A stretch of DNA of 64,000 bases from contig CAWAFH010000014.1 in assembly GCA_963781265.1 (NCBI GenBank), positions 62,001 to 126,000 of the forward strand. The letters are read 5' to 3'. Made by a program: the position numbers and the translations under genes. Position 1 is the stretch's first letter. Every line of letters begins with the position of its first letter. Positions 8,432 through 15,514 of the stretch are shown here, piece by piece. The notes under the pieces are model-generated. The model was given only the letters and a program-made list of their open reading frames with translations, was not told where the DNA came from and did not search any database. Source of the DNA: WHSW01 sp963781265. GTDB taxonomy: Bacteria > Actinomycetota > Thermoleophilia > Solirubrobacterales > 70-9.

Positions 8432-8534
8432 CCGCAGACCTCGCTTCCTCGCATTCCGTACCCACCAACCTAGGCACCGGGCGGCGCCGGGGCATCCGGG
8501 TTGACTACCGGCGCCGGTGGGTGCCGAGTGCGGT

Positions 8535-8562
8535 TTGAGCGCCGCGGAGGCGCGACTACGTT
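8535..8562 (+). promoter_or_regulatory. Candidate promoter for the hydrogenase operon
   Basis: TTGAGC (8535-8540) and TACGTT (8557-8562) are separated by 16 bp. The -10 box ends eight bases before the ATG at 8571, which predicts a transcript starting at or next to the start codon (leaderless) and supports that start over an earlier in-frame one. Confidence 0.4.
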
Positions 8563-8570
8563 TGCTCGAT

Positions 8571-11219
8571 ATGGCTCACCGCGTACTGATCGCCGGGGCC
8601 GGGGTCGGCGGGCTCGAGACACTGCTCGCGCTCGACGAGCTCGCCGGCGACCTGGTCGCGATCGAATTGCTGGCGCCGGGCGACACCTATGTTCAGCGCG
8701 CGCAGCTGGTCGCGCAGCCGTTCGGCGGCCCGGAGCCCGCGCGGATCGAGCTCGGCGAGCTGGCGGCCGAGACCGGCGCTCGCCACGTGCGCGATTCGCT
8801 CGCGGCCGTCGATCCCGCCGCCGGGATCGCGACCACGCTCGGCGGGCGCTCGCTGAGCTTCGATTCGCTGCTGGTCGGGGTCGGCGCGATCGCCGAGCCC
8901 GGGATCGCGGGCGCGCTCACCTTTCCGGGGCCGCCGGCCGAGTTCGAACGCGTGCTCGAGCAGCTCGGCCGTCGCGACATGCGCCGGATCGTGTTCGCCG
9001 TCCCGCCGGGAACCGCGTGGTCGCTGCCCGTCTACGAGCTCGCCCTGCTGACCGCCGCCGAGATCCGGGCGCGACGCCTGGAGGGCGTCGAGCTGATTCT
9101 CGTCACTCATGAAAGCGAGCCATTGAAGGCCGCCGGAGCACCGGCGGTCTCGCTGGTCGAGGCGCGGCTCGCCGAGGCCGGGGTCGAGCTGATCACGGGC
9201 GCGAGGGCGGTCCGGTTCGCGGCGGGCGCGCTCGCGTTCGAGGACCGCCAGCCGGTGATCGCGGACGCGGTCGTCGGCCTCGCCCGCCTGCGCGGGCCGG
9301 CGATCGAGGGCCTGCCCGCCACGCCCGACGGCTTCATCCCCGTCGACGTGCAGATGCACGTCGGCGGCCTCGACAGCGTCTGGGCGGTGGGCGACGCGAC
9401 CAGCCAGCCGATCAAGCAGGGCGGGCTGGCAGCTCAGCAGGCCGAGATCGCCGCCGCCGGGATCGCGACCCGGGCGGGGGCTCGCGTCCCCCGCCGCGGC
9501 TTCGACCCGGTGCTTCGCGCGACGATGGTCACCGGTGGGCCCGCCGAGTACATCCGCAGCCGGATCGCCGGGGGCGACGAGTCGGCGACGGCCGATGGGC
9601 GCGCTCTCTGGTGGCCGGCCGCGAAGGTCGCGGGCGAGCGCCTGTCCGCCCGGCTCAGCCTCACCCCGGTCCCGCAGGACCTGCGACTGGTCGACGTCCC
9701 CTCCACCGGCGCCGGGTCGAGCGCCGACCTGTCACCCGCCGAGCCCGCCGAGCTGCTGCTCGCCGCCGCCGATGCGGATGCCGAGACGGGTGATTACGCC
9801 GGCGCTCTCGGCTGGCTGAAGCTCGTCGAGCAGCTCGACTTCGTGATCCCCGCCGACCATCTCGCCCGGCGCGCCGAGTGGCGCCGGCTGGCCGGCGAGG
9901 CCGAGGAGCCCGATGGCGCGACCCGCCGGCTCGATTCGCAGTTCGGAAGCGCCGACGCTGCGCTCTCGGACGTCTGGCGCCGGATAGGGTGGCTACGTGA
10001 GATCGGGAAGCGCAACGGCGGCGAGATGGCGGATCATCTGAACCGGCTGAGCGCCGACCTCGAGCAGGCCGTTTCAGCCTCGAGGCGGGCCGGGACCGCG
10101 GTGAGGCTGCTCGCCCGCGAACGACTCGACGATCTGCTCGCCGAGCTCAGCGGGCGCGGCTACGAGCTGATCGGGCCCACGGCCCGCCAGGGCGCGATCG
10201 GCTTCGAGCGGATCGAATCGAGCGCCGAGCTGCCGATCGGGCTCCGCGACGTCCAGGACGGCGGCACCTACCGGCTCGAGCAGCGCGGCGACGAGGCGGT
10301 CTTCGGCTTCGCCCACGGCCCGCAGTCGCTGAAGCGGCTGCTGCACCCGCCGGTGTTGCGTGAGTGGAGCGCGCGGCGCGGCACCGACGGGACGATCGAC
10401 TTCGAAGCCGATCAGCCCGAGCGGCCGGCGCCCCGGGCGCTGATCGGCGTCCGCTCCTGCGACCTGCACGCGATCGCGACGCTCGACGGCGCGCTGGCCG
10501 AGATCGAGGAACCGGACCCGCACTACGTCGCCCGCCGCGAGGGCCTGTTCATCGTCGCGCTCAACTGCTCGACCGCCGGCGGCACCTGCTTTTGCGTCTC
10601 GATGAACACCGGCCCGAAGTGCGAGTCCGGATTCGACCTGGCGCTGACCGAGATCCTCGACGAGAGCGGGCATCGGTTCCTCGTCGAGGCCGCCAGCGAC
10701 GCGGGCGAGTCGGTGCTGGCGGCGCTCGAGCTCCCGGCCGCGCAGGCGGACGACGTCGACGCGGGCGAGCGGATCGTCGCCGCGACCGCCGCCTCGATGG
10801 GGCGCGAGCTCGACGCCGACGGGGTGGCGGACCTGCTCGCGCGCAATCTGGAGCACCCGCGCTTCGACGAGGTCTCCGAGCGCTGCCTGAGTTGCGGCAA
10901 CTGCACCATGGTCTGCCCGACCTGCTTCTGCACCGACGTCGACGACACCAGCGACCTCGCCGGGGAGTTCGCCGAGCGGTCCCGGCGCTGGGACTCTTGC
11001 TTCAACCTCGAGTTCACCTACGTGCACGGCGGCAGCGTCCGCGGCTCGACCAAGTCGCGCTACCGCCAATGGATCACCCACAAGCTCTCGACCTGGCACG
11101 AGCAGTTCGGGACCTCCGGCTGCGTGGGCTGCGGACGCTGCATCACCTGGTGTCCGGTGGCGATCGACATCACCGAGGAGGCCGCCGCGATCAGGGCGAC
11201 CGATGGAGCCCGCAAGTGA
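8571..11219 (+). CDS. Fusion of FAD/NAD(P) oxidoreductase with HyhB-type Fe-S subunit of group 3b hydrogenase
   Basis: This is an 882-residue single frame. Residues 1 to ~330 resemble pyridine-nucleotide/sulfide-quinone-type flavoproteins: RVLIAGAGVGGLETLLALD binds the FAD ADP moiety and DSVWAVGDATSQP is the second FAD motif. After a linker, residues ~485-882 match the HyhB/AsrA-like subunit: ARERLDDLLAEL, the cysteine motif CSTAGGTCFC, then two clusters, C772-C775-C778-C782 (CLSCGNCTMVCP) and C851-C854-C857-C861 (CVGCGRCITWCP). HyhB passes electrons between the hydrogenase and the NAD(P)H module HyhG. The flavoprotein fused in front is unexpected and may add another electron acceptor. The stop overlaps the next GTG start (GTGA). 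Confidence 0.85.
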   Translation: MAHRVLIAGAGVGGLETLLALDELAGDLVAIELLAPGDTYVQRAQLVAQPFGGPEPARIELGELAAETGARHVRDSLAAVDPAAGIATTLGGRSLSFDSLLVGVGAIAEPGIAGALTFPGPPAEFERVLEQLGRRDMRRIVFAVPPGTAWSLPVYELALLTAAEIRARRLEGVELILVTHESEPLKAAGAPAVSLVEARLAEAGVELITGARAVRFAAGALAFEDRQPVIADAVVGLARLRGPAIEGLPATPDGFIPVDVQMHVGGLDSVWAVGDATSQPIKQGGLAAQQAEIAAAGIATRAGARVPRRGFDPVLRATMVTGGPAEYIRSRIAGGDESATADGRALWWPAAKVAGERLSARLSLTPVPQDLRLVDVPSTGAGSSADLSPAEPAELLLAAADADAETGDYAGALGWLKLVEQLDFVIPADHLARRAEWRRLAGEAEEPDGATRRLDSQFGSADAALSDVWRRIGWLREIGKRNGGEMADHLNRLSADLEQAVSASRRAGTAVRLLARERLDDLLAELSGRGYELIGPTARQGAIGFERIESSAELPIGLRDVQDGGTYRLEQRGDEAVFGFAHGPQSLKRLLHPPVLREWSARRGTDGTIDFEADQPERPAPRALIGVRSCDLHAIATLDGALAEIEEPDPHYVARREGLFIVALNCSTAGGTCFCVSMNTGPKCESGFDLALTEILDESGHRFLVEAASDAGESVLAALELPAAQADDVDAGERIVAATAASMGRELDADGVADLLARNLEHPRFDEVSERCLSCGNCTMVCPTCFCTDVDDTSDLAGEFAERSRRWDSCFNLEFTYVHGGSVRGSTKSRYRQWITHKLSTWHEQFGTSGCVGCGRCITWCPVAIDITEEAAAIRATDGARK

Positions 11220-11689
11220 AGACGATCGCGGACCTGACAAGCGAGCTGTCGATCTTCCGCGGCCTCGAGCGCGATCAGCTCGAGCTGATCGCGGGCTGCG
11301 GGCACACGGAGGTGATCGAGGCGGGGGCCTACGTGTTCCGCGAGGGCGACAACGCGGCCACCTTCTACGCGATCCGCCGCGGGCGGGTCGCGCTCGAGAT
11401 CGCTGCCCCGGCTCGCGCCCCGATGGTGATCGAGACGCTCGACGCCGGCGAGGTCCTCGGCTGGTCGTGGCTGTTCGAACCCCACCGGGTCCGCTTCGAC
11501 GCGCGCGCGGTCGAGGACGTGCACGCGATCGCCTTCGACGGCGCCTGCCTGCGCGGCAAGTGCGAGGCCGACCACGAGCTGGGCTACGCGCTCGTCACCC
11601 GCTTCTCGGAGGTGATCACCGAGCGCCTGCAGGCCACCCGGATGCGGCTGCTCGACGTCTACGGCAACCCGGGCGCGGCGTCGAGCTGA
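11216..11689 (+). CDS. Cyclic-nucleotide-binding (Crp-like) domain protein without DNA-binding domain
   Basis: This 157-residue protein is essentially one cNMP-binding beta-barrel: FRGLERDQLELIAGCG, GAYVFREGDNAATFYAIRRG, and a GEVLGWSWLF phosphate-binding-cassette-like segment near residue 80, then a C-terminal helix. No helix-turn-helix follows, so it is not a Crp transcription factor. It starts with GTG overlapping the preceding stop (GTGA) and its own stop overlaps the next ATG (TGATG), so it is translated with the hydrogenase subunits. I infer a regulatory or assembly subunit that senses a nucleotide; the ligand is unknown. Confidence 0.8.
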   Translation: MKTIADLTSELSIFRGLERDQLELIAGCGHTEVIEAGAYVFREGDNAATFYAIRRGRVALEIAAPARAPMVIETLDAGEVLGWSWLFEPHRVRFDARAVEDVHAIAFDGACLRGKCEADHELGYALVTRFSEVITERLQATRMRLLDVYGNPGAASS

Positions 11690-12504
11690 TGGCCGGCGCA
11701 CCGACCGCGTTCAGCGTCGTCTCGACCCGCGCCGAGACCACAGACACCCACACCCTCGTCCTGCGCAGCGACGCCGGCGAGCCGCTTGCCTTCGAGCCGG
11801 GCCAGTTCACGATGCTCTACGCGTTCGGGGTCGGCGAGGCGCCGATCTCGGTCAGCGGCGACCCGGGACGGCCCGACGAGCTCGTCCACACGGTGCGCTC
11901 GGTCGGCGCGGTGACGGAGGCGATCTGCGCCGCGCGCGAGTCTGACCGGCTCGGCGTTCGCGGCCCGTTCGGGCGCGCCTGGCCCCGGCCGCCCGCGGGC
12001 GGCGACGTCGTCTTCGTCGCCGGCGGGCTCGGCCTCGCGCCGCTGCGGCCGGCGATCTACGCCGCGCTCGCCGAGCGCGATCGCCACCGGCGGGTGATCG
12101 TGCTCTACGGCGGGCGCGCCCCCGAGCAGCTGCTCTACCGCGACGAGCTCGAGCGCTGGGCCGCTCGCGACGACCTCGAGCTCGGGCTCACGGTCGACGT
12201 CGCCGGCTCGGACTGGGGCGGTGAGGTCGGTGTCGTCCCCGGCCTGCTCGAGCGCGCCGAGCTCGACCCCGAGGCGAGCACCGTGCTCGCCTGCGGCCCC
12301 GAGGTGATGATGCGCTTCTCGGTCGCGGCCGCCGTCGAGCTCGGAATCCCCAGCTCGCGCGTGTTCGTCTCCCTCGAGCGCAACATGCGGTGCGCGGTGG
12401 GCCATTGCGGGCACTGCCAGCTCGGCGGCGAGTTCATCTGCCGTGACGGCCCGGTGTTCGAGTGGGATCGGGTCGCCGGCCCGCTCTCGGTCAGGGAGCG
12501 ATGA
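11689..12504 (+). CDS. hyhG: Group 3b hydrogenase gamma subunit, FAD/NAD(P)H and [2Fe-2S] module
   Basis: This 271-residue member of the ferredoxin-NADP-reductase fold has an FAD domain (FEPGQFTMLYAFGVGEAPIS) and an NAD(P) domain (VFVAGGLGLAPLRPAIYAAL). The C-terminal [2Fe-2S] site has cysteines at 235, 240, 243 and 251 (CAVGHCGHC, then FIC), as in PyrK and HyhG. In group 3b hydrogenases this subunit exchanges electrons with NADP(H). It starts one base before the end of the cNMP gene and ends overlapping hyhS (ATGA). Confidence 0.9.
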   Translation: MAGAPTAFSVVSTRAETTDTHTLVLRSDAGEPLAFEPGQFTMLYAFGVGEAPISVSGDPGRPDELVHTVRSVGAVTEAICAARESDRLGVRGPFGRAWPRPPAGGDVVFVAGGLGLAPLRPAIYAALAERDRHRRVIVLYGGRAPEQLLYRDELERWAARDDLELGLTVDVAGSDWGGEVGVVPGLLERAELDPEASTVLACGPEVMMRFSVAAAVELGIPSSRVFVSLERNMRCAVGHCGHCQLGGEFICRDGPVFEWDRVAGPLSVRER

Positions 12505-13292
12505 GCGGCTCCGCCCGCCCAAAGCTCGCGGTCTGGAAGTTCGCCTCCTGCGATGGCTGCCAGCTCTCGCTGCTCAACCTCGAGCACGAGCTGCTGGCGC
12601 TCGCCGACGCGGTCGAGATCGCCTACTTCCTCGAAGCGACCCGGGCGACCGCCGACGGACCGTACGACCTCTCGCTGGTCGAGGGCTCGGTGACCACCCC
12701 GGAGGACGCCGAGCGGATCCGCGAAGTGCGGGCGGCCTCGCGCGCCCTGGTCACCATCGGGGCCTGCGCGACGGCGGGCGGGATCCAGGCGCTGCGCAAC
12801 TTCAGCTCGATCGACGGCTTCGTCGACGCCGTGTATGCGAGCCCCGAGTACATCTCGACTCTCGCGACCTCGACCCCGATCCGCGACCACGTCAAGGTCG
12901 ATTTCGAGCTTCAGGGATGTCCGGTCGACGGGACGCAGCTGCTCGAGGTGGTCAGCGCCCACCTCGCCGGGCGGCCGCCGCGGGTCTCGTCGCAGTCGGT
13001 CTGCGTCGAGTGCAAGCAGCGCGGCAACGTCTGCGTCATGGTCGCCCACGGGACCCCGTGCCTGGGGCCGGTCACCCACGCCGGTTGCGGCGCGATCTGC
13101 CCCGCGTACAACCGCGGTTGCTACGGCTGCTTCGGCCCCAAGGAGACCCCGAACACCGCCTCGCTGACAGCCTGGTGGGAGCGCCTCGGCGTCCCGGGCG
13201 ACGAGCTCGTCGACGCCTACCGCCAGATCAACAACTCCGCGCCCGAGTTCCGTGCCGAGAGCATCGCGGTGGAGCGAGTCGAGCATGGCTGA
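12501..13292 (+). CDS. hyhS: [NiFe] hydrogenase small subunit, group 3b type
   Basis: This 263-residue small subunit carries Fe-S clusters that wire the NiFe site to HyhB/HyhG. The proximal cluster motif is CDGC at C17 and C20, then GACATAGG, the GCPVDG motif, and a distal cysteine-rich region (CVECKQRGNVC to CGAICPAYNRGCYGCFGP). No twin-arginine signal is present, so the enzyme is cytoplasmic, as expected for group 3. The ATG at 12501 overlaps the hyhG stop; the end overlaps the large-subunit start. Confidence 0.92.
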   Translation: MSGSARPKLAVWKFASCDGCQLSLLNLEHELLALADAVEIAYFLEATRATADGPYDLSLVEGSVTTPEDAERIREVRAASRALVTIGACATAGGIQALRNFSSIDGFVDAVYASPEYISTLATSTPIRDHVKVDFELQGCPVDGTQLLEVVSAHLAGRPPRVSSQSVCVECKQRGNVCVMVAHGTPCLGPVTHAGCGAICPAYNRGCYGCFGPKETPNTASLTAWWERLGVPGDELVDAYRQINNSAPEFRAESIAVERVEHG

Positions 13293-14595
13293 GCCGCAGA
13301 CGACGACGATCAAGGTCGGGGCCCTCGCCCGGGTCGAGGGCGAGGGCGCCCTGCACGTCCGGGTCCGCTCCGGCGAGGTCGAGGACGTGCGCCTCGAGAT
13401 CTTCGAGCCGCCGCGATTCTTCGAGGCGCTGCTGCGCGGCCGTCGCTTCGACGAGGTCGCCGACATCACCTCCCGCATCTGCGGCATCTGCCCGATCGCC
13501 TACCAGCTCAGCGCCTGCGCGGCGATCGAGGACGCGCTCGGAATCGAGGCCTCCGAGCAGGTCCGGCTGCTGCGCCGGCTGATCTACTGCGCCGAGTGGC
13601 TCGAGAGCCACGCCCTTCACGTCTTCATGCTGCACGCGCCGGACTTCCTGGGCTACCCGGGGGCGATCGAGATGGCCAACGACGGCCACGGCGAGCTGGT
13701 CGAGCGCGGGCTCGCGATCAAGCAGGCTGGCAACCAGCTGCTCGCGGTCGTCGGCGGGCGGTCCGTGCACCCCGTCAACCCCACGGTCGGCGGCTTTCAC
13801 CGCGCCCCGACCGCGGCCGAGCTGGCGCCGGTCACGCAGCGGCTCGAGCGCGCCCGCGAGCACCTGATCGAGGCCGTCCGCTGGGCCGGCGAGCTCGATT
13901 ACCCGGAGCGCACCCTCGGCGCCGAGCTCGCCGCGCTGCGCTCGGAGGCCGGCGGCGGCGAGTACCCGCTCGAGGGCGGCAGGCTCGTCTCGACCGCGGG
14001 GCTCGAGATCTCTCCCGCCGAGTTCCCGGAGCACGTGGTCGAGGAGCAGGTCCCGCACTCCACCGCGCTGCACGCGCGGATCGTCGGCCGCGGCAACTAC
14101 GTGCTCGGGCCGCTCGCCCGCCATGCGCTCAACCGCGACCGCCTCTCGCCGCTGGCGCTCGGCGCCGCGGAGTCCGCGGGGCTCGAGCCCGGGTGTCGCA
14201 ACCCGTTCAAGAGCCTGCTGGTGCGCTCGGTCGAGATGCTCTACGCGGCCGACGAGGCGCTGCGGATCATCGCCGCCTACGAGCCGCCCGACCCTCCGGC
14301 GGCCCCGGCCGAGCCGGCGGCCGGCGACGGCTGCGGCTGGACCGAGGCACCGCGGGGGATGCTCTGGCACCGCTACCGCCTCGAGCCCGACGGGAGGATC
14401 GCCAAGGCGACGATCGTGCCGCCGACCTCGCAGAACCTCGCCTCGATCGAGGCGGACGTGCGCGAGTACGTGCAGGAGAACCTCGAGCTGCTCGACGACG
14501 ACCTGCAGTGGCGCTGCGAGCAGGCGGTCCGCAACTACGACCCCTGCATCTCGTGCTCGACCCACTTCCTGCGCCTGGAGCTCGATCGAGGGTGA
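13285..14595 (+). CDS. hyhL: [NiFe] hydrogenase large (catalytic) subunit, group 3b type
   Basis: This 436-residue large subunit holds the NiFe centre. The N-terminal nickel ligands are in RICGIC at about residues 65-70, and the C-terminal ligands are C421 and C424 in DPCISCSTH. Nine residues (FLRLELDRG) follow the conserved histidine H427; this is the short peptide normally removed by a maturation protease, here encoded by the next gene. The ATG at 13285 overlaps the hyhS stop as ATGGCTGA. Expected activity is reversible NADP-linked H2 oxidation/evolution in the cytoplasm. Confidence 0.93.
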   Translation: MAEPQTTTIKVGALARVEGEGALHVRVRSGEVEDVRLEIFEPPRFFEALLRGRRFDEVADITSRICGICPIAYQLSACAAIEDALGIEASEQVRLLRRLIYCAEWLESHALHVFMLHAPDFLGYPGAIEMANDGHGELVERGLAIKQAGNQLLAVVGGRSVHPVNPTVGGFHRAPTAAELAPVTQRLERAREHLIEAVRWAGELDYPERTLGAELAALRSEAGGGEYPLEGGRLVSTAGLEISPAEFPEHVVEEQVPHSTALHARIVGRGNYVLGPLARHALNRDRLSPLALGAAESAGLEPGCRNPFKSLLVRSVEMLYAADEALRIIAAYEPPDPPAAPAEPAAGDGCGWTEAPRGMLWHRYRLEPDGRIAKATIVPPTSQNLASIEADVREYVQENLELLDDDLQWRCEQAVRNYDPCISCSTHFLRLELDRG

Positions 14596-15077
14596 GGGCC
14601 GGCGAGGTCGGAACGCTGGTGGTCGGGCTCGGGAACGGTCACCGCGGCGACGACGCGGCCGGGCTGCGGGTGGCCGAGCTCGTCCGCGCGCGGGCGCCGA
14701 ACGTTCGCGTGCTGGCGATCGAAGGTGATCCGAGCGTGCTCATCGACGCCTGGGAGGGCGCGAGCCTGACGATCGTCATCGACGCCATCGAGGGCGCGCG
14801 CCCCGGCCGCGTGCACCGGATCGAGCCCGAGCACGAGCCGGTGATCGGCCGCCTGCCCAGCGCCGCGTCCTCGCACGCGATCGGCCTCGGCGAGGTGATC
14901 GAGCTCGCTCGCAGCCTCGGACGGCTGCCGCCCAGGATGGTCGTCTTCGGGATCGAGGGCGACAGCTTCGAGCTCGGTGCTCGGATCTCCGCGCCGGTGG
15001 CGGCCCGACTCGGCGAGCTCGCCGACTCGGTTCTCGTCGAGGTCAAGGCCGAGCACACGAGGGCGGCGGTGCGATAG
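14592..15077 (+). CDS. Hydrogenase maturation endopeptidase (M52 family)
   Basis: This 161-residue protease carries GLGNGHRGDDAAGLRVAEL at about residues 10-28, the nickel-recognition signature of HyaD/HycI/FrhD-type peptidases, and VIDAIEGARPGRVHRI further on. It is expected to cut the C-terminal tail of the large subunit after nickel insertion. The GTG start at 14592 overlaps the hyhL stop (GTGA), so maturation is coupled to synthesis. Other maturation factors (Hyp proteins) are not in the window and must lie elsewhere. Confidence 0.88.
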   Translation: MRAGEVGTLVVGLGNGHRGDDAAGLRVAELVRARAPNVRVLAIEGDPSVLIDAWEGASLTIVIDAIEGARPGRVHRIEPEHEPVIGRLPSAASSHAIGLGEVIELARSLGRLPPRMVVFGIEGDSFELGARISAPVAARLGELADSVLVEVKAEHTRAAVR

Positions 15078-15081
15078 GCGG

Positions 15082-15087
15082 TAGGTT
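15082..15087 (+). promoter_or_regulatory. TAGGTT -10-like box for the CBS gene
   Basis: TAGGTT ends seven bases before the ATG at 15095, the spacing of a leaderless start. It supports that ATG over the upstream in-frame TTG at 15086. Confidence 0.35.
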
Positions 15088-15094
15088 GGCGAAT

Positions 15095-15514
15095 ATGGAA
15101 CACAGATATGTGGGTCCCGCGTTCGCGGATGCCAAGGTGCACGACGCGATGCGGGTCGGGGTCGTGACCTGTCGGCCGGACACCAAGCTCGACGACGTCG
15201 CCAAGATGATGGTCGGCTACGACGTCCACTCGGTCGTCGTCTCGGAGGCCGCGGGCGACCTCGAGAGCTGGGGGATCGTGACCACGCTCGATCTGGCCCG
15301 CCGCCCGGACGAGCTCGCTTCGCTGACGGCGGCCGAGGCGGCGAGCATGGACCTGGTGACGATCGCCTCCAATGAGCCGCTGGCGCGGGCGGCCGAGCTG
15401 ATGGCCGAGCACGGCGTCACCCACCTGATCGCAGTTCAGCCCGACGGCGGCCGCCCGGCCGGGGTGATCTCGGCGCGCGGGCTCGCGGCCGCGCTCGCCT
15501 ACGGGCGCTCCTAG
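15095..15514 (+). CDS. CBS-domain pair protein linked to the hydrogenase operon
   Basis: This protein of about 139 residues is made of two CBS repeats: one begins VHDAMRVGVVTCRPDTKLDD, the other AASMDLVTIASNEPLARAAE, each followed by a hydrophobic strand and helix. Such Bateman modules bind adenosyl nucleotides and sense energy state. It follows the maturation protease by 17 bp. It may be transcribed with the hydrogenase or from its own -10 box at 15082. Its last four bases overlap the end of the convergent ppsA gene. Confidence 0.85.
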   Translation: MEHRYVGPAFADAKVHDAMRVGVVTCRPDTKLDDVAKMMVGYDVHSVVVSEAAGDLESWGIVTTLDLARRPDELASLTAAEAASMDLVTIASNEPLARAAELMAEHGVTHLIAVQPDGGRPAGVISARGLAAALAYGRS

